A stretch of 64,000 bases of DNA from positions 1,830,501 to 1,894,500 of the forward strand of contig BTCW01000006.1 of assembly GCA_033239725.1 (NCBI GenBank), in the 5' to 3' direction. The translations under genes were made by a program, and so were the position numbers. Positions 46,585-58,329 of this stretch are shown here, one piece after another. Within the stretch, counting starts at the first letter, position 1. The number at the start of each line of letters is the position of its first letter. The notes below the pieces were generated by a model. It ran no database searches, was not told the DNA's origin, and was given only the letters and a program-made list of their open reading frames with translations. Origin of the DNA: Echinochloa phyllopogon (lineage: Eukaryota; Streptophyta; Magnoliopsida; Poales; Poaceae).

Positions 46585-46980
46585 CGTATCCCTTTAAATG
46601 GTAACTTGTTTAAAATAGAGCACGGGTGCATGATAACATAGAACACGTGAATTTCACATAATTTATTTGGCGGTTTTGAACTGCTGGGTGATCTGAAGAA
46701 AAAGACATAGCCATATCTTTTTCAACGGTAACGTGTTTAATTTGATCAAATGCGCATAATAAGATCTTGTTTGGAACACGTGTCTTCCAAATGGTTCTTT
46801 CGAATAGTTTGAACGTTATGATTTAAACGGCTGGACGCTCTAGAGAAAAAAAGATCTGGCCGTATCTCTTTCAACGGTAACGTATTAAACCGAAGCACGT
46901 GTGTATAATAAGATCTCGTTCCGGACACACGCCTTTCAAACAGTTCGTTTGGACGGTTTAAACAGACGGACGTTTCACAC
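46585..46980. repeat. Three imperfect tandem repeats, 120-150 bp each
   Basis: Copies start at about 46585, 46712 and 46861, each with (C)GTATCTCTTTCAACGGTAACGTGTTTAA-like text, then GCACGTGTGCATAATAAGATCT-like text, then a GGTTTGAACGGCTGGACG-like end. Copy 1 is most diverged. Confidence 0.7.
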
Positions 46981-47099
46981 AAAAATGAGTAATTCGTCGC
47001 ATCTTATGTTATCCTGTCTAAATCTATGAAAATATAATATCAACGAGAAAAAGAAATCCAAAACATCTCTTTAAATGCCTCATTATTCTGCCGTTCCTT

Positions 47100-48527
47100 G
47101 AAAAACCTATCAACATTTTGCTGTGTACCAAGGTCCAGCCAAAATTCAACCGCCCAGCAAGATGAGCAAAAACAGCAGGAGAGAGAGAGAGCGTCTGGTG
47201 ACCAAGGTCAAGCCATCCAGCGGTGGGGTCACGAGCTCCATCGCCCCCCACCCCCACCGCACACCTCCCCACCCCACCCTATGGCCCACCTGTCATCCAC
47301 CCTAACGCCGGCCCCGCCCGTTGCAATCATTTCCTCCCGCCGCAACGGAATTCTACACAACCCCACCGCGAAAGACCCAAACTACCCCTGCAAACCACTC
47401 GTATTTACCCCGAGCGCGCCACGGAGGGGGCGGCACGGCGCACGAGGCCGCCGCGCCCCTCCCGCCAGGTCGCGCACCGCACGCCACCGCTCCCCGGCCT
47501 GCCCCTGGGATTCCGCAGGTATTTACCACCCGCTGCCACTCCCTATCTCCTTGCTCCTGTCGCTCGACTTGCCCCCCTGCCCTCTCTCTCTTTCTCTCTT
47601 CCCCTCGCCTGTGTCTGACGCTATTAATGTAGTGGCGGCGACAGGGAATCGAGTAGTCTTCAGGCGCGGCGCGGCGGTGGGAGCAGTAGGCGCTCCGCCG
47701 CACGACGGCACGAGGAAGAAAAGGCGCGGGGTTTCTGTCCGTCTGTGTCGCCGTCGCCGTCGTGGGGGTGGTACGATTCCGCCGCGCTAATCCCCCACAT
47801 CTCTCACTCTCTTCTTCCGCCGCTGCCGCTTGGGTTTTTGTTTTTGTTTTGTTGTTGTTTTCGCGGGGTGGATTCTTGCTTCTTGGGTCTGTGTGCGTGG
47901 TCTGGTTGTTCGTGTTGATGGATTTCTATTTTTTTTACTTATTTCCCGGTCTCGAGGTTTACTCTCCGTGAGATTGTTCAATGCGGCGCGAAATTCCCCC
48001 CTTTTCATTTCCGTCGCCGAGATTTTTCCCTCCCTTTTCGTCCCCGTTTGTGGATGCATTTCGCATTTCCGCTTCGGTTTTGTTCTTTCCAGGGTTTTGC
48101 TAGTGTAAAATTCGCGGGATTGCTCGGAATCAGGGGGCGGGATTCTCGTCTGGTTTTCCGCTCGGTTTCCTCGCGAAGCCGTTCGCATGGCAATGCTGCT
48201 GGCTGGCTGGGGAAGATGTAAAGGAAATTCTTTTCTTCAGATTTTTTTTTCCTCTCCGATTCCGCATTTCCTGCCGTGGTAGGAGATTGGAACGCCCCCG
48301 AACACCGTGGCCGGTGAATGGAACACCGGCCGGAAAGGAGGGGGCCTGATTTTTTTTTTTTGGAGAAGAGGGGGCCTGATTTTCCATGCGACCCTTGTCA
48401 AGGTTCGGTGTTCCTTGACGCGCTGACTTTGCATTGCAGGACTCGTCAGGCTTGGACTCGGAATCTCAAGGTAGAAAATCCAGTGGAGCTAGCAACAGTC
48501 TAGTTCCTTCAAGACTTTTTCGGCAAG
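47100..48527 (+). promoter_or_regulatory. Promoter and 5' leader of the STICHEL-like gene
   Basis: A CT-rich tract (about 47540-47610, TCTCTCTTTCTCTC) is typical of grass 5' leaders. A leader intron is likely: acceptor TTTGCATTGCAG|GACTCG ends at 48440, and CCGCAG|GTATTT at about 47520 is one possible donor. An in-frame TAG just upstream of the ATG at 48528 confirms that start. Confidence 0.45.
48336..48384. mobile_element. Micro-insertion with 16-bp flanking repeats
   Basis: GAGGGGGCCTGATTTT occurs on both sides of an insert of 8 T and GGAGAA, within the presumed leader intron of the STICHEL-like gene. Confidence 0.55.
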
Positions 48528-51500
48528 ATGATTGAGGGCAGGCGGCATTCCGTGGACATCCCCATTTCGAGGGCCCTGGTGGCCGTCATGCGGTCCAGAT
48601 CCCTGAGGGACCCAGACACCAACTCGCTGGCCAAGTTCTCGGCCAAGAAGACCATCTGGGAGGGCTGCTCCCTCGAGGAAGACGAGCCGGAGGGGAACAA
48701 CTACGGCAGGCACAGCTTCAGCTACAACGCCTATGATCATCTCCAGAGGCGGCGGGAGGAGTTTGGCGACGGCTTGAGGTCGGGCCGTCTTGCCAACTCG
48801 CCCATCAACATCATCAAGGCCAATGCGATGGCGAAAGCTGCCCTCCATAACCAGAGCTGTTGCTCCACGATCTCCGGGATGTCGAGGGCCGCAAAGGACA
48901 GGGCTTTTGGTTTGGTGATTGAAGGGGAGGAGCTAGGCAGGAGGGAGGCCAGCACGTTCCAGGAGAGCTCGAGAAGTCTGCTTCAGAAGTACAGGCCCAA
49001 ATCTTTCTCCGAGCTGGTTGGGCATGATGTTATTGCTCAGTCTCTTTCCAGTTCTGTTTTAAAAGGAAAGCTTGCTCCTATCTATCTCTTCCATGGTCCG
49101 CATGGCATAGGGAAGATGTCCACAGCTAGAATATTTGCAGCAGCGTTGAATTGCCGTTCTCCAGGTGTGAACCAGCCATGTGGGCGCTGCGAGGAGTGCA
49201 TCGACATATTCTCAGGAAGCAGCAGCAGTGTGGTAGAGGTTGATGCTTCCAAGCTTGATTGCAAATCTAGAGTCACTATCTTGCTCAGGAATGCCTGTGA
49301 AGTTCCTGATTCTTCGCACTTCAAGGTTCTTATTGTAGATGATTGTCAACACATGGACAAGGAGGGATGGTATTCCATCTGCACTAGCCTAGAAGGGATT
49401 CCTGCCAGTACAATCTTTGTCATGATAACATCTGACATTGATAAACTACCAAGCAATACCGTAGGATGGTGCCAGAGCTATAGATTTTGCAAGGTAGATG
49501 ATGCAGAGATTGCTCGCCGATTGATCAAGATTTGCACAAAAGAAGGCATGGAATTTGAACCTGAGGCACTCGAGCTTCTTGCTCGCAAGGCCAATGGTTC
49601 CATTCGAGATGCAATTCAGATGCTTGACCAACTAACTCTACTTGGAAAGAGAATCAGCAAATCAGTTACACATGAGTTGGTAAGTTGACTACTCCTTGTT
49701 TCTTTCCTTGAAAGAAGATACCGCCATCGACAAATTTCCGCTTTTTCCTTTGAAAACTGTCAATTTGTCGGCACCTAAAACTGATGTGTTTTCCTTCCCT
49801 CCTTTTTCCCAGATAGGTGATATCTCAGATGAGGAATTGCTTGACCTTCTCAATCTGGCTATGTCATCGGATGCTGCCACTATTGTGAGGAGGGCTAGGG
49901 AGCTTCTGAGCTCAAAGGTCGACCCCTTGCAACTATTAGCCCAGCTCGCAAATGTTATCATGGATATTTTAGCTGCAAAGCACCCATCAGATTCTTCAGA
50001 AGTCAGAAGAGTTACTGGCAAACATACATGTATGCACTCTTCTCTCTTAAGCTTCAAAATTATGCAGCTACATATTAAATAGCCTCAGATCTGTTGTGCT
50101 ATTGCTGATAAGTTCTGTTGAAGTGCAAGATGTCATCTTTCTTGAGAATACTCTTGCTGGAGATGATATAATATGTACACTCACAGTGTATGCCTGTTTA
50201 TTGTTTCCATCTCTATCTAACTTTGTATCAAACTTCACAGCTGCTGATGTGGATCTACACAAACTTAGGAATGCACTGGAAATACTCTCTGAAACTGAAA
50301 AGCAATTAAAGACAACCAAAAACCAGTCTACATGGCTTACTGCTGCACTGTTACAGTTTAATATGAGGGAACCATACTGTCTAGATGATACTGCAGTTTC
50401 AAGCATGTTTACTGAAAGTCAGACAGGTAACTAATATTCTCTGCCTCCTGATGTTTGGATTCTCCTGAAAAAATGTTACTGTCGAAACATCAGAATTCTT
50501 TTAAGTATTTAAGTAGCACTGTGAAGTGAAACTATGTCAATGGTCAAGTCACTTTGTCTGTTTACTGATATATATAAGCTCCATACTGTGCAGATGACGG
50601 GACCGCAATACTGAAAGATGAAAGCTTAGATACAAGTTCCCATCTTTGTTCTCAGAACAAAGTTAGTTCTCTAGACATGAATTTGGGAGATCCAGATGTA
50701 CTGGAGACGATATGGATGAAAGCCCTTGAGAACTCATCATCCCGGCCACTTCAAAATCTACTGCAGAAGGATGGGAAGTTGTCATCTCTATACACAACCC
50801 AAGGTAATTTCCTCTGCGTGGGACCTCTGCTGTTTTTTTTGGGAGACAGATCCGTTTGTCACTCTGCATGTCCCTTCTTACTGTAGTTCTTGTTTGCTGT
50901 GGTCCACCGTAATACACCTTTCCAGACAATTGCTCAGGGCTGCATCTAAGAAAGCACATGTTTGTCTGGATGTATGTATCATATAGCAATAGGTATACTT
51001 GTTGATAAGCTAGTGTTTTTGTCTTCCTGGTGAAGGTTGCATCTCGCTTGGAACTCCTGCAATGATAGGTGTTAAGCATTGCCTGCAATAGAACTGCATT
51101 CATTTCATACCTGCACTTTGGATATTTTGTATACAAGTCAGGTTTCATTCTATTTAACTCTGCATTGCAGGTGTAGCAGTTGCTGAGTTACAGTTCTGCC
51201 ATCCTGAGGATGTACCAACGTCAGAGACCTTCTGGAAGCCACTTTGTTCATCTCTACAGAATTTGCTAAGGTGCAATGTTGACATCCGAATCAACCTTTC
51301 TCCAATCTCCAGCAACAGAATGGGATCCAAGGACTCTTCCGTGAGCCTGGTCATGCAATCCAGAGAAGACCACGAGACACAGGACCCAGTCAGTACAAAC
51401 TGCAGGACCGTTGCTTCATCCCAAAGAGACTGCCCTTCCCCACATGCGGTGCAACCCAAGGAGAAACCATCACACATTCTGGGGTGCCTCCATGGCGCTG

Positions 51501-51787
51501 CAGACGTTGATACAGTGGATACCGAGTCAAGGATCTTGAGCTACCAGAAGATCTCTGTCGTCCCTGCAGTGTCCACCCCAGGAAACGCTCCCCTGAAAGC
51601 TGCTGGAGACACATCAAAGATTGACGAAGCCAGAGCTCGCCGTGGCTGCTGCTCAAACCTTCGACCCTGCGGTGCTTGCGCTCCTCATCGCAAGTCCAAG
51701 ACGCGTGAGAAACGCCGAGCCTCGCTGTTCAGCTGCTGTTTCTGCAAGATCAGACCGGACTGCAAAACAAAAGCTGAAGCAGGGTAG
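48528..51787 (+). CDS. STICHEL-like protein (DNA polymerase III gamma/tau-type AAA+ domain)
   Basis: Coding exons 48528-49679, 49813-50029, 50241-50426, 50594-50803 and 51171-51787 join in phase to 793 residues. After about 140 N-terminal residues, SRSLLQKYRPKSFSELVGHD opens the clamp-loader AAA+ domain: P-loop HGPHGIGKMSTARIFAAALNC, a four-Cys zinc module (NCRSPGVNQPCGRCEEC), Walker B-like VLIVDDCQHM, and SIRDAIQMLDQL sensor region. Exons 2-4 carry the domain III-like helices (LETEKQLK, QSTWLTAALLQF). The end is basic and Cys-rich. Plant STICHEL proteins control trichome branching and are not thought to load clamps. The P-loop Thr is Met here. The gene converges on the MA3 gene. Confidence 0.9.
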
Positions 51788-52874
51788 TATGCCGGTCAAG
51801 AATGCATCCTTCTGCTGTTGCTTCTGTGTTTCCTGAATTCTGATTGCCAATTGGCTGAACCTGACATCAGGGTTGTCTATTCTCTAGTCTCTGCTGCTGT
51901 GTTTTCTGAGGTCGCATCAGTTCACAGTTAGATGGGAGCGTGTGAATCTGTTAACTGCAGAATTGCAGATGGGGATGTGTGTTCATCTGTTTAACTGTAG
52001 CTTGCCTATGGGTCAGACACAGTAGATGTGCTCCGCTAACATAATGAATTTATAGTCGGATATTTAAACTTTCCTGGTAGCATAATTACTATATTTATAA
52101 ACTGACTATTTCTTTGGTCTTCCGAATTCGTTGATGAGTCTTCGTGAGTCATGATTCAAATAGAAGACAATGGCTTTTGCTGAATCCGTCACCTCTGGCT
52201 CTGCCCTCTGATCTGAAAACAGCGGTGCTGCGCTTTCTGGAAATTAGGAATTTCGCAGCAATCAGTACGTGCCTGTTACAGAATTCTTTGAAATTTTGTC
52301 AAAATCCTTCAAAATTCCAAGCAACCGAAGCAAGTTAAAATCACACTCAAAAGCAAAGCTCACAGGGCAGTCGTCCACCACGCCACATAATTTCCACCAG
52401 AAAACAATCACAAATTCACAATCACAACGATCAATCATCCGAAGATAGTGAAACATCTACACGATGTGGCTCAGAAATCATGGCAAATTCGGCAGGCCTC
52501 ATCCCACGAGCGACCTCGTCGCCTCAGCAAATAACTAGAGTTGAGGCACAATCAGCACGAAACAAAGCAGCAGTTGATCAAGGAGGAGCACGATAAAACT
52601 TACAACCCGTCTTTTTCTCTTTGTTTTTTCACTGATGTAAAAAAAGGTTCTATGGAGAGTTAAAATGGAATGAAACAAGGAACATCATGAGCATGTCAGA
52701 TGCGACATCTAGACACACAAGCCACCACCACCGCAACCAGGAGGGGCTCGCTCCGCTACCTAAGCACAAGCGCAACGACACACGACAGAAACAGCAGGGG
52801 AACTGGGTTGGCTGCGCCGCACTACGGCCTGCACCTGCTTTCTGCTTCAGCTTCATATTTCTCTGCCCAGCTGT
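51788..52874. other. Convergent 3' region between the STICHEL-like and MA3 genes
   Basis: Presumed 3' untranslated regions from both sides (plus-strand to about 52100, minus-strand from about 52650) with unassigned sequence between. No gene seen. Confidence 0.5.
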
Positions 52875-55800
52875 TCAAGCCGCAGCAACAACACCGAACC
52901 CAGGCAGGAGCCATCCGCTCTTCTTCGCTTTCTCCACGTAGGCGAGGAACTTCTCCTTGGCATCAGGAATGTCAAGAGCCAGGTCGTCAAGCCCGTCCCT
53001 GACCCTATAGAACCCCTTGGTCATCTGGTTGATGGTTATGATCCCTTCACCGAAGCACTCCTGCAGCAGGCTCAGGGTCCTCTCATTCTTCTTCTCCATC
53101 GCCATCACAAGAGCCTTCTTGACGACTTCATGGTTGAAGAAAGACATGCCCAGCTCACGGATGCAGTTGCACGCTTCACCTACATCACCTCCACTCTCAT
53201 ATTCCTCCAGGAGCTTTGTTATCTTGTCCTTGGCATCCTCCACGGCCCATCCGGTTCCACCACCCCAGCATCTGAGAAGCCTCTCACCGGCATGGCGAGC
53301 TGATGCAAGTGAGCGTGCCATGTTCAACGTTTCAACCCCACTGCAGTTTGGTGGAAGCTTGCTGCTAATCTCATCTAAGTTTAGAGGCGCAAGAACATCA
53401 TCAATCACAGCTCTGGCTAGGAACAGTCCCAGCTCATCTGAGGCATCCAATATATCCAGTGCGGTGTCCTCTGCAGATTCAAGGAGCATAATGAATCCCT
53501 TGGCGATGTCTTCAGTAGAGAACAGCTCCATGCTTAATGAGGATAGAAGAACCGATGCCATCTCTTTCTCTCTGTTCTTGCGGTCCAAAGCAATTGTTAT
53601 GAGCTTCTTGATGAAGATTGGGTTATATTCTGGATAGCCAAGCTCTTTCAGGCTACAGATAACCTCTGCTGTATCATCAGAAAGGAAGTACTCGTGAATT
53701 ATTGATACAGCCTCCCTCTTGTACCTTGCCAGCTTCTCATGCTCATCATCTTCAATACTTCCGTTGGCACCTGAACGCGCATAAGAAGAATCTAGCCATC
53801 CCTCAGAAATTGCTTTTGATACCAACAGCTGAAATTCAGATTTTGCAGACGGTATATCAAGAATGAGATCATCAAGACTCTCAGAGACACGAGCAAATCC
53901 TTTCATCATCTGACTAGAGCTTATCAAACATTCTTCAGATGCTTCCTTCAGAAGCTTGACGATAAGAGCTTCAGCAGCTGGGCTCTCCATTCCAAGAGTA
54001 AGAGCTCGCTTCACCACCTCATGATGAAAAAATGGAACCGCCAACTCTCTAATGCACCTACATGCCTCAGCTGTATCACCATTTTTGATGTATTCCTTTA
54101 GAAGATCAGCAATCCTCTTCTTCACCTCTTCCACTGTGATGTGCGTTGAACCACCCCATCGCCGCTCAATTAACTCTGCATGGTGGGGTGCTGAAAGATA
54201 GCTCTTCTCTGCAATTTGTACAACCTGCAAACCCTTTGAAGACTCTGAGAGATTCACTTTTGCCTTACTGAGGAAAGCAGGTGGCAGAATATCATCAACA
54301 ACTGCGCGTGCAATGAAAAGCGCAAGCACATCAACCACAGCAGGTATGTCAACAGCTAGGTCATCAACAGCCTCTAACAGTAGCAGAAAGCCCAGTCTGA
54401 TTTGAGTTGAACTGATCACATTGCCATAAAGAGATGATAACAGCACTGATGCCATCTCTTTCTCCTTGTCATGCCTGTCCATTGCCATGGAAACAAGCTT
54501 CTTGACAAAGTAACGGTGGAAATCCTCATAACCCAACTCCTTAAGATCAGAAGCAGCCAATTTGACATCGCCATTGCTGAAATATTCCTCAATTATTGGG
54601 GCAACAGATTTCTTGTAGTCTTCTAGTGGGGTTGAAACAGGGGCTTCAACTAACTCATATGGCTCCTGAGTAGCAAAAAGAAAAGGTCAACATTAATGTA
54701 CATGTGTGGCTGGATACAAACCACCTAGAAAGAGCTAAATACAAGGCGACCTCCATTAGTTTCTTTTGAGATTGGGCATGTGTTCACACTCAATTATTTG
54801 TACCAGATTGAAAGAACAAACGGCAAGAGTAAATGGATGAAGACAACCAATAGTGATTACCTCGCCACTGTCATAGTTTGGATCATTTCGATCAAGGCAT
54901 GCATCTGCATCAGTATCAATAAGTTTGCCCCAGGTCCCTTTCCCACCAGCACCATCTGCATTAGAATGCTCAGCAAGTCAGATATTTGGATACAGTGAAA
55001 ATAGAGATATTTCAGCAAGTTATACGCAAGTTTCATATCTTGGCACAACACACATGGCAATAAATTGTTACGAAAGATAGTAGGCAACATGCTATGAAGG
55101 TTATACCTAGGCCGCATAACAATTGATTATCTCTAATTTGATAAACTACATCTAACACGTAATGGGTCCTTTCATGTTTCTTAATGTGCAAGGCTGCAAC
55201 AAGCAGAATAAAGTCAAGGAACATGAATCTTCAAGTATCCCATACAACTGGTATTTTAATAACAGCAAATGATGTCAATACATATCTTGCTTTCACGTAC
55301 AAGAACTAACCGTATTCATTCAGGGTAGACCTGGAAGCAAACATGTGTCTAAACAGATCCCGAATACACCAAGGTGAATACAAGCAAATGAAGGAACCCA
55401 TGGCTGAACGCCAAAAGATAAGATAACCTCACATTCTAACAAAGTTTCTAAACAAAGAAAAAGAAACGATTGATTTAGCAAGGCCATAACAGCAAAGCAG
55501 ACCGTGTATTGACGTGCATAGATAGTTGGCAGCGTCAAGGATGCAGTGATTGGAAAACAATGGAATAATGTGATCAGTGACTACGAGAATCAACAATAAA
55601 ATAAGGGCAATAGAAGCAATGTTTCCACTTTCTAGAATGCAGGTAATGTACAGATGTACGTAGTCAATATACAAAAATTATCAGCTAAAGCCTAAAATTA
55701 TCAACAGAAAGGAACAGAAAAATTCTGTGCGAACAGGTTTACAAATAATGGATTCCCCAGTGAACCCAAATTCGAAGTGCAGGACACAATTTACCAAACA

Positions 55801-57196
55801 GGATGGTAGATATCTGATATAATTAACAAGTCAAGTAGCTTATACATAATAAAAATAAAATAATTAATAGTCACACGCACCAACAAGGCACACATAGGAG
55901 CTACTTAAGTGTTCTCTTGGATTAGCAGCTGGCTTCTAAAAGATGGTTCACACCATTCCCGTGCACAGGACAATTCATTGGTTGAATTAGCTAAAAGCTG
56001 GCTATCAGAATAAAGCGCAAAGTGTGGCCGTTACCATATATCTTCTAAGAACAATTTGTACTGTTACACACATATATGACAAAAGAGTACGGTGGCGACA
56101 AAGATAACTAAAAGTGTGGCAAATGGAGACCGAACACAAAGCTAAGATTCCCGAAGAAATGAATACACAGCCAAATGCACAATTGTCGCGATCCAACTAA
56201 ATCGTTCGCCTACAGACAGCTCAACCACCAGCTAATCCTCTATTGACAGCTGAGACCAGCAGTGAACACGTACACGGAACCGCCAATTCGCACCATGCAT
56301 GCAAAGCTAATCGTCCACATAGCAATCATGCAGATACGCGTAATATTGAAAACAAAGGACCTTCTACACTGAACCCAGCTATACTAGAATAAATTCAAAA
56401 TGGCAGACGAAAAACAGTAAGGAGAGCATCCATGTCCCTTCAGATCAAACTCCATCAACACCACATTTCTAAGTGGAACTATCATCTCCAAACCAAAAAT
56501 ATGCAGTCCCAATACAAGAACAAGAGGCCCACCCTTGTGCCCTAAGCTCATGGGCCCTAAACTAGCAGGACACTAGCAGCCTAGAACAATAGGAAAAAAA
56601 AGGGGATCATCCCAGCAAAGGGTGTTCCATTCCTAATATACAAGGAGAGCTATATGAATGGAGCTGCTGAACCTACATTCCTAGCACTCTAAACAAGACA
56701 CTATGGCCCCCCAAAACGGCATTTCACTATAATCCACGCAAACAAGGCAGTAGCAATTAATAATAGCAGCCCAGCACACAGCATACATCATCATATCCTA
56801 TCCTAAATACTCAAGCACGGGAAGGCTCTGGAGCCACCTCAGCAACGAAAGCGAAGCAGCAAGCTACTAAACATAGCAGGAACAGATCGAGCCAGCGCCG
56901 GTCACCACCACCTCACCTTTCTTCACCTTAATGGTCTTCCCGGAATGCGAGCGGCGCACGTGCCTCGGCCCGCCACCCCCTCCCCCTCCCCCGCCTCCCT
57001 TCCCGGCCGCAGCCGCCGCGGCGCGCTTCTGCTCCAGCATCTGCTGCTCGTACTGCTGCAGCAGCGCGGAGGTGGAGCCCCCCGTGGGCGAGCGCGGGGA
57101 GGCGAGCGACAGCGTCTCCGCGTTCTGCACCGCGATCCGCAGCTTCTCCCGCTGGTCCTGGGTCAGGAACCCCCCGTCCTTCTTCGGCGACGCCAT
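52875..57196 (-). CDS. MA3 domain-containing translation regulatory factor (PDCD4/MRF-like)
   Basis: Exons on the minus strand: 57196-56917 (phase 1 end, AAAG|GTGAGG), 54955-54861 (GAG|GTAATC), 54665-52875; joined 721 residues. Exon 1 is a low-complexity head (MASPKKDGGF, poly-Ala, poly-Gly, HVRRSHSGKTIKVKK). Exon 2 gives GKGTWGKLIDTD...RNDPNYDSGE, conserved in the plant family. Exon 3 holds four MA3 domains, each opening with YKK/YKR...EYFLS/NGD...ELGYP/E-type text (about residues 120, 285, 420, 580). MA3 domains bind eIF4A; the plant MRF proteins are TOR-linked translation regulators and animal PDCD4 is related. A leader intron is likely (donor CCCTAG|GTGCGG near 57338, acceptor TTGCAG|GTGGTG near 57223). 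Confidence 0.93.
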
Positions 57197-57349
57197 CCCT
57201 CCCCAATCCTCCTCCGCCACCACCTGCAACAACAGACAGAGCAGCAACCCACACACAAGCGCAGCAGCAGCGTCAGCGGAGAGCCGGAAATGGGGGGAGG
57301 CGCGATTCGAGCGAGGGGGAGGAGGAGGGTTCCGCACCTAGGGTTTCGG

Positions 57350-58140
57350 CCGCGGATCGCCCCCCGTGCGGCGAGATTTGTGTGCGGGACTGCGAGTGAT
57401 GACGGATAGATAATTTTCTCTCTCTCCTCTTCTCCTGCTGCTGGGGTTTCGTTTGGTTTTCTTCTCTCTCCGTGTAGAGAGAGATGCGACGCGAGTGAGA
57501 CGGAGGGGTGGTGGGGGCGTGCCTTTTCTAGTTTTCTTTCCCCCGGGGACACGTAGCGGGCGCCCGACACGGCTCGCGGGCCCGCATGTCATGGAGGGCG
57601 CCTGCCGTGTGGGCCTGCCCGATTCCCACGGTCCACGGCCCGCTGGTTTGGTTTGGGCCGGCCGCCGCGGATCCCTATCCCAACCATCTCCACCTGGCAC
57701 TGTCCGCTCGCCACTCCTGGTCAACACGGGACAACCCACCAACCTCTCACTGACACGTGGGGGTACTCTCACTGGACCCACTAGTCGGTGATTGAGGAGG
57801 GTTGCGATGGGCCTCTGCCTGGGGATGTGTGGTGTTTTTTTTGGGACCCGGCCGTGGGGGTTAGGGTTTTGCTCGGAACGGGATCCTCTGCGGCGAACGG
57901 GGTTTCGGCGGCCGGCGGTGGCTGGGTGCACGTGGCGAGCTGTGATTGGCTGGGGCGCTGTGGATAAGGCAGACAGGCAGGATGATGAGCAAGATAGATG
58001 ATGAGAACGACGCGTCGGATTAAGTCAAGGTTCAGTCAGTGCTATCTTGAAGCGATCGGGACGATTAGAGACCTGATGAAGCTGACAAAACCAACGTGTC
58101 AAGGGCCTCACGATTTTCTCTCGTCCGCTTCAAAGGGAAA
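57350..58140. promoter_or_regulatory. MA3 gene 5' leader and promoter region, then intergenic
   Basis: On the minus strand a CT/GA-rich leader (about 57400-57500) precedes the leader intron. No TATA box was convincing. Beyond 57600 nothing is recognised. Confidence 0.4.
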
Positions 58141-58155
58141 ACGTTTTGTTTTGTT

Positions 58156-58241
58156 TTTTTTCCTTTTCAAAAAGAGAGGAAACGTTTCCTTTCGTTTTTT
58201 TCTTTTTCAAAAAGAGAAGAAACGTTTCCGTTTCAGCACAC
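58156..58241 (+). repeat. Direct duplication of a T-run/AAACGTTT unit
   Basis: Two units of about 43 bp: T-run, CTTTTTCAAAAAGAG(A), (A)GGAAACGTTTCC-type palindrome. They are near-identical and adjacent. Confidence 0.75.
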
Positions 58242-58329
58242 GGTTTGTTGTGGAAAGAACAAAGCATTTCGGCACACAGGAACTGTGACATGGGCAAAGT
58301 TCTGATGACGATGAGTTTGATACTTTGAT

